DNA of 64,000 bases from Siderastrea siderea (lineage: Eukaryota > Cnidaria > Anthozoa > Scleractinia > Rhizangiidae): positions 36,866,401 through 36,930,400 of the forward strand of contig OZ034970.1 in assembly GCA_964030785.1 (NCBI GenBank), given 5' to 3'. Made by a program: the position numbers and the translations under genes. The notes under the pieces were generated by a model. It did no database searches. It was not told where the DNA came from and saw nothing but the letters and a program-made list of their open reading frames with translations. Shown piece after piece: positions 50,880-62,483 of the stretch. How positions within the stretch are numbered: the stretch's first letter is position 1; each line of letters opens with the position of its first letter.

Positions 50880-53500
50880 CTGTTTTTTTTTTAATTGGCA
50901 TTTTTATTTTGTCTGGAAAACAACTGTGTACTTAACAGCATAGGTACATGTACCTTCGTTTGTTGTGCCTTGAGTGGGTATTTTAAGCTTTTTCACGAGT
51001 TAAGGTATAAAATAGCCTAAAACTATGCAGTTAATTTATGATTAACTACGAAGCGTTCATATACAGGAAGTATTAATTTTCTTTCACCAGAATCTGCAAT
51101 TTTAGATTTACTTTTAGCTGTTCGTTGGTATTCATTTCTTGTTTTTACTTTTTATGTATAAGTGCGCCTTAGCGTTTTAACGTGTTACTTACACTATTCG
51201 CCATTTGTTCTGCATGTAATCGATCGTTTTCGCTTGCGATATCTGCGCAAAATAACTAATAACTATGACATTTTTAATGCGTGCACGGAACAGTTTTTAC
51301 CGTTACATATCCCACGATTTGCTTGATATACTTCTCGTGGCGAATGTGAATACAAAGAAAACCCAGGCCAAAATACAGAAGCATTGCAAGTCTAGTTTAC
51401 CCCATGTTGTGGAGTGTTCGACAACAAACCTGTACGCACAGCCAAATACGCAACGGCTTTCCAGTCTTCTGATTGGCTAAGTTTCTTGTGTACTTGCTTT
51501 TGTTGTAAGAATGTATATCCAAATTCGTTGTATAATACATGTTAGAAATTAGGATTTAGTTTTACTTGAACTAGTACGTTAAGTATCTTTACTGTTTTAA
51601 ATCTGTTTTCAAGATTCATCATGTCACAGTAGAAAGAATTCGTTTTCTATCTACGCGTAGAAGGGTAAACTGAAGGTCTTTTTGTTTTGCAGTATCAGTA
51701 TAAGAAGTTCTCTTATATTCTTACAAGATAATTTGTTGTTGTAGTCAGTAATTTCTTTCATCTCCTTTTTACATTTTGATACAATATATTGCCGCCGTTA
51801 AAACAAAGAAACTTGCATACGTGTGCGAGGATGTCATGATTGGTTTTGGTTTTACTACGATTTTCAGTGAGTAAGGCACGAGAGAAGTTTGGTCACAAAG
51901 TTTTAACACTCAATGTAAAAATAAAAATTTTACCTAGTTATACCTTACATTATCAGTTTCCTGTTCTGATTAGTTTCTAAAACTCTTGTTAAAATATCTG
52001 AACGATCTCTAACTTAGATATCGATTCCAGTGAAAATTTCAACTGAAAAGGGAGAAAAAATGGAAGCTATTGTACCTGATATCAAGGTATAGGAGAGGCT
52101 GAAAACGTCCAAATTTTTCATAGTGATACCCTTCACTACCATAGATTTTGGAAGAAAAAAATTAATATTCCAATTAGTTTTTCCAACTTCTGTTACAATA
52201 ACTGAAAGAAGTAGAAGATATTTAACAAATTTCCTCCAGTTTTCCGTGATATGGCCTCTTATTTTCTAGCAAAAGTTACCGCGCAACTTGGTCACCAAGT
52301 TTTAACCCTGAAATTACCATGTTGTCAAAGGCAACTTGCTCCGTTTCCAAGGGAAACTTTATGAATCGCTTTGTTGTATGATGTGACGTGATCGATTCAT
52401 GCAGTCTCCCTTGGAAACGGAGCACTTTGCCCTTGACAACATGGTAATTTGAACGCTAAACTTCGTGACCAAACTTACTCAACTGAAAATGGTAGTACTT
52501 GTGAAATCGTGTATATATATATTTGTAAAGTAGACAGTTTACCTGATTCTTTTTTATCATGTTTGAAAGGTTTATTTTTTTTATCTTGTGGAAATAAACT
52601 CATATTCTTTAGAATCCTTTTCGTTATTTTATGAGGCTTATTAGAAGCTTCCAGCAAACCCATTTTTCTTTGAAACTTGCAACGTAATTAAGGAAGTTGG
52701 GTTTCCCAGAATTTTTCACGAAAGCATCTCCACTAAATTTTTTTGTATACTGGTTAGTATGACGTAGTATGCCCTGCAGTTTTTGATCACAAGTTTAAGC
52801 AGCAAGGATACTGATTTACGAAAACATCTGTAAAGTTAGAGGTAACTAAACGTGTGTAACTCCAAACCTCGCTTGCATAACAGAATACTCCCGGCCTCGT
52901 ACCCAGGTGCTAGTTTTTTCACGGGAAGGCTTCACAGCGATCGCAAGGCATAATGACCCTTTGCGCTTCCGGTTATGGCTCCATTCTGATACTTCTGCTA
53001 CTCCTGTCCAAATTGCTTTGTGGCGCGTGGCGTGGGGAGTGTTTCTTGGGTGTACGAACGAGCGGGAACAATCTTTCCTTGCCGTGCGAACCAAGAAACA
53101 TTTCACTGAAAACAAACGTTTGTGCTACCGTGGGTGCCAGAGGCTTTTCTCGCGCGGTTTCCGGTTGCAGCTTTGGAATCTAGTCAACATTGTTTCCTTG
53201 GCGCGCAAACGGGGAAACAAAATGTTTCTGAAAAAATAAATAAATAAAAATCAGAAACATTTTTTGTTTCTCAGAAGAATCATTTTTTTGCGTAAACAAA
53301 ATGTTTCTGAAAAAATCCGATACAGTTTTTTTTCTCGGAAGGAAAAATGTTTCCGCAACAAATGTTTCGTTGCGCGCAGACGGGGAAACATATAGGAAAA
53401 CATGCCGCTGCAAGAACGTTTCTGCAACAATATTTTCTCGTCTGAGGGGGCCTTAAGGATGCACCCAAAGAATTAACACGAACGTCCTTAAATCAGTCTT
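50880..53500. other. Region downstream of LBR
   Basis: It contains the LBR 3' UTR of unknown length, then an inverted pair ccgtttccaaggga / tcccttggaaacgg (52342 and 52409) and a stretch with several 'gaaacaaaatgtttctg' inverted phrases (53090-53400), likely worn transposon sequence. No further gene is recognised. Confidence 0.45.
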
Positions 53501-53569
53501 TTATTTTGAGTTGCCCATATTAAAATACAATTTATTATTCGAAGGACGCAAGTTGCGGAAAAACGTGTA

Positions 53570-53702
53570 AAGTTGCTCGAAAGCCAAAAGGTTGCTGAAA
53601 ACACAATAAGTTGCTCGAATGCCAAAAGGTTGCTGAAAAAACGACAAGTTGCTCGAAAGCCAAAAGGTTGCTGAAAAAAAGAAAAAGTTGCCCAAAAGTT
53701 AA
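53570..53702. repeat. About 45-bp tandem repeat, three units
   Basis: Each unit reads gttgctcgaaagccaaaagg then ttgctgaaaa-type sequence, with small length changes. It gives spurious Phe-rich minus-strand ORFs. Confidence 0.85.
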
Positions 53703-54179
53703 CGAGCAACTTGAAAATATATAGACTGGTTCAGATATGATTGGACTTCATCTTTTTCGGCGGTCGAGTACGAGTATTCTCAGCCACTAAGGCCATCATG
53801 TTGTTTACTATGGCTCGGATAAAAGGCGCCCTGCGCTCAGTGTTGTTATTCACTGGTCAGCTGATTTACCAATCAAAGTTTACGTGGGATCGACCGACCG
53901 ACCGACCGACCGACACTCCTTTAAACCGTTTCAACGCGAGGGTTTCCTTTGTTCAAAAACGTTTATATCGTTCCACATCTATAGGCTACAGGAGTGAGGA
54001 ATTCTTGAATGGCGTACTCCTGCTATGAAGAAAAGATTTCTGAATGATATCAAAGCAGCGGTCATCGAAAGGGGAAAATATTTGAGAACTGAATAGTTGC
54101 TATTCCTAGTAGGCTATCTTTTATGGCCTTCCCCACGGCACCTCTTTCTCCTCACGTTTATCAGAGGAGTAAAAAAGTG

Positions 54180-54442
54180 GTTGCACAAGAGCACGGTTTC
54201 TGTAGCATGAGGCAACCGAGAGTATTGCTACTCCCCCTGGATGGGATGCTAGTCCATCGCAGGGTTACCCCCCAGCAGTATGTCGCCGGTACCCATTTTA
54301 TACACCTGGGTGGAGAGAGACGATGAGGGCTAAAGTTGTTTGTCTAAGGAAACAACACGATGGCAGGGACTGGGCGTCGAACCACCTACCCGCTTCAGAT
54401 CTGACGTCCAAAGCGCTAACTACTACACAACCGCGCCCCCAG
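54180..54442 (-). repeat. tRNA-derived SINE, copy 1 (minus)
   Basis: Minus-strand head: ggcgcggttgtgtagtagtt, agcgctttggacgtcagatc, then a gtggttcgacg B box; body: ttgtttccttagacaaac, tgcgatggactagcatccca, gagtagcaatactctcggtt. It is the same family as the copy 0.4 kb to the right on the other strand. Confidence 0.75.
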
Positions 54443-54478
54443 GGCTGCGGACCCGGTGGCTTATTGCCAAGGGGCACT

Positions 54479-54506
54479 AAATAAATAAATAAATAAATAA
54501 ATAAAT
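54479..54506. repeat. (AAAT)n microsatellite
   Basis: Seven AAAT units beside the SINE head. Confidence 0.93.
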
Positions 54507-54854
54507 TTTGGTAGCATTCTATTTGTCTATTCGAAATCTTCCACCTAAGGATATGTCACGTTACTCAATAGCTTTTTCTGACGTAAGCTGGCCGTGGATG
54601 TTGAAAACTGTACCAAAGCTCTGAAGCTAGATGCTTTTTTGTCACCAATTACTGTAAAAACAGTTTTCTAGAGATAGCATCTTTCGTAAAATCAAAAACA
54701 AAGTTATCACTTCTGACCATTTACAACAAAAGCAGATATAATAGCAGTAAGGGAATCGGAATTCCAAGAAAAACTTCCAACCAATTTCCCCACTACTAAG
54801 CCCGCAGCGTAGTTGTACCCTGAGCCTAAAATTAACGGTTCCTTTATACATGTG

Positions 54855-55150
54855 GGTGGTGTAGTGGTAAGTGCGTTGGACTTCAGATCTGAAAGTCGGT
54901 GGTTCGACGTCCAGTGCGTGCCATCGTGTTGTTTCCTTAGTCAAGAAACTTTACCCCACATTGTCTCTCTCCACCCAGGTGTGTAAATGGATACCAGCGA
55001 CATACTGCCGGGGGTAACCCTGCGATGGACTAGCAGCCCATCCAGGGGGGAGTAGCAATACTCTCAGTTGCCTTCATGCTACAGAAACCGGGGTAAGCTC
55101 TGGCTGTGTGGGCCTCCTTGGCTCGTGTTTGACTTTACCTTACCTTACCT
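54855..55150 (+). repeat. tRNA-derived SINE, copy 2 (plus)
   Basis: Head: gggtggtgtagtggtaagtg (A box), anticodon loop ttcagat, ggtggttcgacgtcc (B box). The body matches copy 1 (ttgtttccttag, accctgcgatggactagcag, ggagtagcaatactctcagt). It ends in a ttaccttacctt tail. Confidence 0.8.
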
Positions 55151-55615
55151 TTACACGTGTAATTCTTTGCCTTATTGGTTTTATTAAGATTTTGAAGCAT
55201 GTTTAGTTTATAGTCTATTACGGGACCCGCTTTCCCTCCAGTCCACTCCTTTGCATGGCTGAAAGAGGTCTAACCACCTTGCACTTCAAAGGTGTGAATA
55301 TTAGGTGTGCAATCCCATTTTTAGTGCGGCTCTTAATTTTCTCCAAATGTATAGCCGATGAAACAGAAAAGGAACATAATCTGAATACACAACAGTACAT
55401 TTGCCAATCTCGTTCCCAGGGGCTGCATTCCTTTTGGTCAGCACCAAGGATGCATGGCATTTCGATCCCGCTGACCGTAAATGCGCGCGGGTTCTGGAGA
55501 CGAGATTGCACATTTGCCAAATTGCGCGCGTTCGAATTCACGCGCGAGCTACATATATGACGAAACAAAAGAAAAAAAGTCGTTGCAAACAAGCTGATTG
55601 AACTGATCTTTTCAG

Positions 55616-56547
55616 ATAATTCGACACGGCCACCGTCAAAGACGGATGGCGAGAGATCTATCATATGCAATTGTGTTATAATTACAACTTTGATTGTTCC
55701 CTGTGTTGCGATTGCTGTTGTCACAGGACTGATTTGTGTGGTGAAAGTCACTGTATGTGGTGGATGTACGCTTACATTCAGCGCGAGTTGGATTTGTTCA
55801 ATAAAATTAACGAAGTTAATCAGGCGCCTGTGTGGGATGAAGGGAGCTTATTTGTAGCCTTCATTAGAGGCGAGGATGTACACGGTCGCCTTCAAAACAA
55901 AAACAAAAAACCTCAGGACCAAACAAGAGAATAAAGTAAAAGCAACTACTACAGCAAGAGTTGACGGTGGAATCGCGATGACTTCGTCAGTGAAGCGTCC
56001 TATGAATGGAGAAATTTTGTTAAGATACCTTATTCATCAAACATCTTGCCCTCCATTGCAGCCTTATTCTGGAATTACCGCAAAGAATATCCTTCCTTAT
56101 GACCGAAAAAGTCAAGGCTGCAGCAGGATTGGTACTTCTATGTCAGATTCAAACCATCCAGTAACCAGTGACTTTGTCATGGACGCTAGTGTACTTCGCG
56201 CAGTAAACGGAAACAAAGATCACAGCCATGAAACCACAATGGCTCCATTGTGCGCAAATCGCCAAGATCACAGCAAAGCTGCAGGTGTTAGCTTAGACGT
56301 AAACTTACACGTGGGTGAGAGTGTCCCCCGCTTTCAAATTACCGTACTGCTTCAAAACAGCGCAGAAAATCAAGTACAGCTACCTGAAGGTACTGTGCGC
56401 TCTTCCTTTCTTGCTGACAAAAAGAAGAAAAATGGCAAAACTGAGAAAGTTGTCTGTTCCAATCACGTCGGCTTAGATCATAGAAAGAAAGTAAAAGCTC
56501 AAAAAATTAATCACTTATCATTCGACGATAACAGCTGGAACAGCTAA
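55616..56547 (+). CDS. Candidate C-terminal part of a single-pass membrane protein
   Basis: Two exons: 55616-55750 (acceptor gatcttttcag, phase 1) and 55858-56547 (acceptor gagcttatttgtag, phase 0), separated by a 107-nt intron with a gtatgt donor. The splice removes the only in-frame stop and keeps one frame. The product begins NSTRPPSKTDGERS, has a helix IITTLIVPCVAIAVVTGLIC followed by VVKVT, then a basic stretch (FKTKTKNLRTKQENKVKATT) and a polar tail of about 220 residues. That is the layout of a type I receptor with a cytoplasmic tail, but no known domain is recognised. Upstream exons were not found; two SINEs lie just before. The frame ends at NSWNS-stop inside a perfect hairpin. It may be a pseudogene. 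Confidence 0.45.
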
Positions 56548-56603
56548 CGGTTGCAGGTTTGATTCTTTGAAAGAATCAAGCCTGCAAACGTTAGCTGTTC
56601 CAG
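56535..56603. repeat. 69-bp hairpin palindrome
   Basis: ctggaacagctaacggttgc... is followed by its reverse complement ...gcaaacgttagctgttccag with almost no loop (gattctttgaaagaatc centre); arms of about 32 bp, with one unpaired base per arm. It includes the stop codon of the preceding ORF. Confidence 0.9.
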
Positions 56604-57519
56604 TGAAGTTGGCGTAAATGAGGCATCTCTAGTCATCAAGCGCTCATCCTTCGCTATGAAGAAGGGAAGAAGAGAAGAAGTGTTGCTGCAAGCGATAGCT
56701 GTTTCAGTCAGATAGTAGCGCCAGAACAATTCGCAAAGAAAAAACGAAAGGAACCGGTTGTCCTGCCTCATCGCCGCAAATATTCAGCGACTCCAAAACT
56801 CCAAAAGATTATCAAGGAAAGGAAATCTCAAGGAGCCTCACACTCACGTAAGGCAGCAAAAATTGCTGGCGGAAGACTTGAGACCTAATGCGCCATTTAT
56901 TGGACAGCGAGAGCCAACGAAAGCAAATCAAAAGCAAGGAATTGAAAATACTGTTCCATCCGGAGAGCTTTTGAATGTTCAACTACGATTGCAAGCTACA
57001 AACCGAGAACCAACTTCAGGACAGAATGAAGGAGGCCCGGATTTCGAAGGCTAAACGACCATTACCCGTCACGCCTTTCAGTGTACAGCCAGCTGAAGAG
57101 TCAATTGACATGGTTCAGGAGACATTACCGGTCTCTTCTTCTTGTCAGAACTCGTGTCTCTCATGGAACAACTCCAACTTGTGCCATCTGAATATCCTAC
57201 TTCTGATTATTTTGCTGATGACGCTGTTTCTGACTCAGATGATGGATGCAATGGTGCGCAGTATGTCTTCTTCCCTGAGTTGCAAATTTTGGGAGAACAA
57301 GTTGAAATTGTGCTTCCCGTTCCGTTTGCATTGGCAACCCCCAACAAGAACATGACCACAATTTCAACCTTAAAATTATATCTGCTATCTCACCAAGATA
57401 TCTTTAAAAGCTCTTCTCCTTTTGTTTTTGTCCTCTTTTTCGAAGCGAGCCCTGGTCAACAGCCTTTTAAGTGTATAAAAGCAAAAATAACTTTCATATT
57501 GCATCTGGCCTCGCTATGA
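56604..57519 (+). pseudogene. Frame-broken continuation of the preceding ORF
   Basis: Protein-like segments continue in changing frames: SSEVGVNEASLVIKRSSFAM, EQFAKKKRKEPVVLPHRRKY (another frame), ISKAKRPLPVTPFSVQPAEE, and MEQLQLVPSEYPTSDYFADD followed by SDSDDG and LQILGEQVEIVLPVPFALAT. Composition matches the tail upstream (basic and Ser/Gln-rich, then an acidic patch). Several single-base indels would reconnect them, so this is either a decayed tail or long-read assembly error. The function is unknown. Confidence 0.4.
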
Positions 57520-58219
57520 TAAACTGATAGCTGTGACACAAATGGAGGAGGGACAAAATGTGTATTTGCATGACAAATCTAGCATTTGCTAGATTTTCAT
57601 TTTGCTTCATGAATAAAGATCGCAATTTTAACAGGTAAATTGCATGCCTACTTCAGCACTTATCACTGCAAGATAAATTGCTTCAATTACTAGAGGTCTT
57701 ACCAGTAAGGGAACATTCCTGATATGGCCCCATTAGGGAGCAGTCAATAATTATTGGGCTGGGGTGGGGGGGGGGGGGGAGGCCGGTAACATTTCACAAA
57801 CGAGGGCCCAAAAATAATAACCCTACCTCAAGTTAAAGTCAACTCCTCCACACAACATCAGCCCAAACAATTGTGACCCTCCCCTAGGCTCGGATTGGTC
57901 GCTATTCGATTTGTTCCAACATAGGAGTCAACATGAACGCAGGAGTTTTTAATACACTGTCGGAAAATTCATGGTGAGTTATCAATAAGCTAATCAGAGA
58001 AGTGTTAAAGATAACGGCAACTTACCTGTGCAAAGTGTGCCTGGACACAAGTGCGCACCGACGTAGACTTGTTTCCGAATTGGTATAACTAAGAAAACAG
58101 TCAAATGGTTGAAATTTTGACATACAAAGTATTTCAGAGTTATTTTTGCAGCGGTATATATTTTGGTGACTAGTGATTAAATAGAAAATTTGAAATTTCC
58201 CTGCTCCGTCATGAAAAAT

Positions 58220-58620
58220 CCAAAGCGCTGCTGCAGGTGATGGCAATGAAAGCGATGGTGTCGGAAGTTATAACGATACAGGTAATGTTGTCGAAAGTGA
58301 TGGCGACGAAGGTGATGACGGGGTAGGTGATGCCGATCCAATGGCGTTGAAAGTGATGGCAGGGCATGCAAGTGAGACTGCTACAGGTGATGGCGATAAA
58401 AGTGATGGTGTTGAAAGTAATAAAAATGCAGGTGATAGTGTTGAAAGTAATGGTGATGAAGGCGATGACGGGGAAAGCGATGCCACTCTAGGTTATAGCA
58501 ATGAAAGTGATGGTGAGGCAAGTGAGGCTGGTGCAGGTAATGGCGATGAAAGTGATTGGGGAAGTGATGACGATGCAGGTGTCAGACTGCATTGAAAGTG
58601 ATGGCGATGAAGGTCATGGT
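58220..58620 (+). repeat. Imperfect 9/18-bp minisatellite (ggtgatggcgatgaaagt)
   Basis: Some 20 degenerate units. One frame reads as an acidic Gly-Asp-Glu-Ser protein (ESNGDEGDDGESDATLGYSN) without a stop for 84 codons. All three frames stay largely open, as expected from the repeat, so I treat it as a repeat and not a gene. Confidence 0.75.
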
Positions 58621-58657
58621 GATGAAATTCATGGTCACCATGAATTTCATCACCATG
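58615..58657. repeat. Perfect 43-nt palindrome
   Basis: 21-bp arms (catggtgatgaaattcatgg + t and its exact reverse complement) around one central C. It ends the minisatellite. Confidence 0.92.
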
Positions 58658-59424
58658 TCTAAAGTGATAAATTGTCATTTATATTTTTCGTTGTTACTGT
58701 TAGACTGTCAAATCTCGAAAGTATCTTGAAAGTATATTAGTTATGAGACCATGGTGGCTATTTGTTTTATTTATTACCGTATGACATAACAAGATGCATG
58801 TTTTCCAGCTTTTTACAAGCATTGTATAAACAAGGAAATGCAACATGCCTCAACTTTGCTATCTGTTGTTTCATTACATTAGTGATAAATCAAACCGATT
58901 TAAGTGAATGTTATTGAGTCCAAGCTTAAGCCTTGCTATAGAAATTAGACGTTGATAATGGACTATTTCAGCTACATTATGAAGCATGCGCACACTCCTG
59001 TGAGATGTCCCCAGTTACCAGCATTCAATGCGTGCTGAGTTGTGGTGGTTGTCAGACATTTCTTTGGCGGAGTACGCTTCATAAAAAGCTAGAATGGTCG
59101 GTTGAAGTCGAGCTATGTTAAAAAATGTATATATTTACATAAAAAAAAATATTGTTAAAACAGGCGCCCAAACATTTGTCAGCCTCCCTTAGCCTAAGCT
59201 CAAAACATATGACTTACCCTAAATGGGAGCCCAGAAGACCCTGGCCCTCCTCCCCAATAATTAATGACCGATCCCTTAGTCATGTCCAACTTCCTCATTT
59301 TGCAATAAGACAACCGTGAGTGCTATATGTGTAGTTCACCAACAGATTGAAGAACGAAGTAAGAGAAAGTAAATAAACTGTCGCGCACCCAATTACTTTA
59401 GAAAAAATTATTAAACCTCTTACT

Positions 59425-59560
59425 AACTGAACGCGAGGGCCGTACTGGGGAATATTGGCCCGAGGTTGTGGCAATACGGACCGAGCGCAGCGAGGACCGT
59501 ACAAAAACGACCGAGGGCGAATATCCCTCAGTACGGTCCGGAGCAAGTGAAGTTAGTAAG
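59425..59560. mobile_element. Small inverted-repeat element
   Basis: gcgagggccgtactggggaa tattggcc at the left resembles the reverse of ggcgaatatccctcagtacgg at the right; the centre has 'ggaccgagcgcagcgaggacc'. This type of CG-rich foldback is probably non-autonomous. Confidence 0.55.
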
Positions 59561-59639
59561 TAGTTTGTTATATTAATGGCATCATTTTTCTTACGAAACA
59601 ACACTTCCGGTAGTTCATTCAAGAAAAGAAGCCAGCGAT

Positions 59640-61190
59640 TTTAACTGGTTTTCGAATCAGCTTGATGATCGTTGCTGTCGATCGGCGAAAACTTGCGTGG
59701 CTCTTGAATGAAAACTACTCTGCTTCTATTATATGTGTCAGTTTTTCGTCGTCCTCTACAACACAAGATAGTTTTATTTGAAAATACGTCTCCGTTATGG
59801 GCGGAGACAATTCGGGAAAAAGAAGAATAATGAAAAGGCCGCGATAAAATCTCAGAAACGTGCTTCTCAAACTGGAAATTGTGGCAGCACGTTAGTCCGT
59901 AATGTGAACGAAGGAACACTCGAACTTAAAAAAAAAAGACACTGGAAATTATCTCTCCATCAATACTGTAAGTTGTTTGCTTTAGTGGCTTTATGGAGAA
60001 CTTTGTGGATGCTGAAAGCAAATTTTCGTCGCACCTAACAAAGTTGGTTTTAGCGCGAGCTACAGCAAGAGCGGACTTGCGAAGAAGCTAAAATTATTTT
60101 CAAGGATGTCCACTACAAGAGCAAAAATCTCGCTGAGGAATCAAGGTACACTGTTAGTTTAATAAATGTACGTGTAGCTTTAATTTGTTCTTGTGGAAAG
60201 CCCTGGCCAATATTAAACTAGACAAGGACATGATCGTTTTCTTATGATTTACAGTTGCCGATGAAAGCCGTTTGCTACTTGTTTTGCAGTTTTCAGTTTT
60301 TTCGCCGATAGGTTTTCTTGTGAGAAACATGCTCTTTTGTTAATGCTGAATTTTAATAATTATTGTTTAAGTGTTGGCCGATTTACTCTGCTCTTTACAG
60401 CGTACAGTCTAGTAGCCGTACAAAAAAAAAAACAAACACACACAGTCACTGAACAACGTTGGCCATGCTTTTTGATTCACTGCTGGCGAGTCGGTAAAGT
60501 TAATTGAAGAGCGCTTTTTCTAGACAGACGTGTTTACCTCGTTCATTCCGGTTTAGTACCAGCTCCAAACCTTTCCTTTTTTTCACCTTCTTGCTTTTCC
60601 GGAGTTTCAATTTTGCGGGAGCAGGAGCGCGAAAAAAACGAAAAAAAAAACCCAGAAAGGACCGTTTCCATAGTAATGGTCCATACTGTAAAATCCCGAC
60701 CGAAAACTAACCGATCAGAACACTCGATTTAGACTGGAGAATTGCTTGCCATATAACAATAATTATTATTATAGCACTTGTGGTCGAGAAAGCAGTAAAT
60801 CAATCCCGACTTTTAAAAAGATCACGACGTTTTTTAATTTGTAAAACATGTTTCGATGTGACTCACATCTTCGTCAGTTACAAAGAATATTTGAGAAACT
60901 GTTTGAACTTATAATAACTGGTCTACAGAAGCACGCATAATTCACTAAAATCCCATACAAAAGTTAACAACAAAGAAAAATGCAAATAGTAACAATGTCT
61001 AAAGCGTAATTGTTAAATTGATGTGATTGACTTGTTGATTAAGACAACCGTGAGTGCTTGTAAGTTTAAAAGTGCCACTGAGACCAGAATTTTGGTATTC
61101 CATATTTTTACATTTTCGAACATAGTTTGTGGTTCTTAGTCACCATGCCAAATTTTAACTTATTACGACAACTAGAAGTTGCTTTTTTCG
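59640..61190. other. Region without recognised gene
   Basis: A plus ORF (59778-60038) rich in Lys/Arg has no recognisable domain and no splice support. At 60849-60877 the minus strand has ctgacga, a 6-bp stem (gatgtg/cacatc) and gaaac, another Penelope-type motif. The rest is AT-rich. Confidence 0.45.
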
Positions 61191-61285
61191 GACGGTTTTT
61201 GTCGAGGTTTTGCGGCCGCCATTACTGGCCCTTGTTCCGGAAGCTGGCTTGCGAATGAGCGGAAGTGACGTCAGAGGCTCACCTC
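61190..61285 (+). promoter_or_regulatory. Upstream block of the THAP pseudogene, shared in inverse at 63.7 kb
   Basis: gccgccattactgg, then about 49 nt, then gtgacgtcagaggctcacct. The same two phrases with the same spacing occur on the minus strand at 63709-63775. gtgacgtcag is CRE-like. It may be a shared promoter or the remains of element ends. Confidence 0.4.
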
Positions 61286-61398
61286 AAACCTAGTGCCTTC
61301 ACATGGTTACTTGCCACTGGAAAGTAAATTGTCCTCGAGGAAAGATTTCTTGCCAAGTGTTTGTCTACGACTTTGAAATCTTCCTTGCTGCAGCAGTA

Positions 61399-61698
61399 AT
61401 GACAGGTAGTACTTGTGTTGTACAATGCCACAACAATAAATCCAACCACCGAGCTGGTATTTTCCTTCATTGAAGCCCTGCGAGCGGACCCGCAATGGAA
61501 AAAAGGACATGTACAATGTTCTTACTCACACACAGTGCGAATTTCAACCCGAGAGGCATTTTGATCACTTCACGGACGAGTTTTTCCAGAAGGCTGTTCA
61601 TGTCGCAAGAGCCCAGAGGTCGATCATTCCATTGCCCATTCCAGCTATATGGAAAAAGGACCGAAAAAAAAACATTATCTGCGCGAACAAGACGAAAG
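61399..61698 (+). pseudogene. THAP-domain exon, broken
   Basis: It starts MTGSTCVVQCHNNKSNHRAG then IFLH and an in-frame TGA. It continues EKRTCTMFLLTHSANFNPRG; a frameshift then gives FDHFTDEFFQKAVHV and IIPLPIPAIWKK. This follows the THAP zinc-finger order (C-x(2-4)-C, about 40 residues, C-x2-H-F, then an [AI]-P-x-I motif), but the second zinc cysteine is lost. A donor (gtaact) at 61699 marks the exon end. THAP domains are DNA-binding modules found in P-type transposases and in host proteins derived from them. Confidence 0.65.
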
Positions 61699-62058
61699 GT
61701 AACTTACCTAATCTTATAACGCAGTTGAAGTGATAGTTTTTTGCTTCTTTAACGCATCCACCATTGTGGAAAACTGATTTTCTTTTAACGTATTTTGAAA
61801 TTTATTATCGTCGTGGAAAACCCTTACAGTTCTGCCGTCTGCTAGCGCGAAGATCCTCGGCGAATGCAATCCTGACCGCTGTGATTAAGCTGATATAGTT
61901 TGTACTGCTTACCTTTTCCTTTTTTAATCCCGCGTGTGTTAATTTCAGAGCAGTAATCGCTTAGAAGCACGGACATTTATTTTATAACATACCATCCTGA
62001 ATGTGGAGAAACTTTTCTCTCTTTATTCCCTGTCGGTGAACAGTCGATTGACATTATT

Positions 62059-62304
62059 GTTCGGGCAGTAGCAAAACTTAGGTTAGGTAATTACAACCTA
62101 AGAATTGAAAATGGAAGACATTCCACCCCTAAACTCCCTGAACATCTGAGAATTTGTCAATGCTGCAGCTCAAATGAAGTTGAAAACGAAGTACACTTCC
62201 TCTTATCTTGCAATAGATATGATGCAATTAGAAAATCTTTAATGGACGATATTATTAGTAAATATTCCGATTTCGATTCTCAAAATTGTATTTCTCTTAA
62301 ATAG
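62059..62304 (+). pseudogene. 3' end of a non-LTR retrotransposon ORF2
   Basis: An open frame of 81 codons to TAG reads LRLGNYNLRIENGRHSTPKL, ICQCCSSNEVENEVHFLLSC and NRYDAIRKSLMDDIISKYSD. The C-x2-C...H-x4-C knuckle after 'RlR.g' is the C-terminal motif of LINE ORF2 proteins. The copy is 5'-truncated; the reverse transcriptase is absent. Confidence 0.75.
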
Positions 62305-62483
62305 CATTGACGCTTTCACTTGTAAAAAATTAGGTTACTTCATTTACGAAGCTTTTGCATTAAGAAATGGATCAATAGACACAGGAATTGTAAATTAATC
62401 GATTTTGCAACTTTTATTCTTTCTCCTTTCTATGTGCAATGGCATTTGTGATTGGAAATGCAAATAAAATGTTGTTGTTGTTC
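62305..62483 (+). mobile_element. LINE 3' UTR with GTT tail
   Basis: Follows the ORF2 end and finishes in aaataaaatgttgttgttgtt, a short GTT repeat typical of LINE 3' tails. Confidence 0.6.

Larger units (their letters stand above)
57733..59279. mobile_element. 1.5-kb TIR element carrying a minisatellite
   Basis: tagggagcagtcaataatta ttggg at the left pairs with cccaataattaatgaccg atccctta at the right, then G-run / C-rich sequence. It holds the acidic-coding repeat at 58220-58620 and a palindrome, but no transposase. Confidence 0.7.

Noticed and set aside
55218..55751. 177-codon minus-strand ORF
   Set aside because: No domain or splice support, and it overlaps the better-supported plus-strand transmembrane exon.
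58341..58595. Acidic 84-codon ORF as a gene
   Set aside because: Minisatellite inside a TIR element; no splice or start context, and alternative frames are also open.
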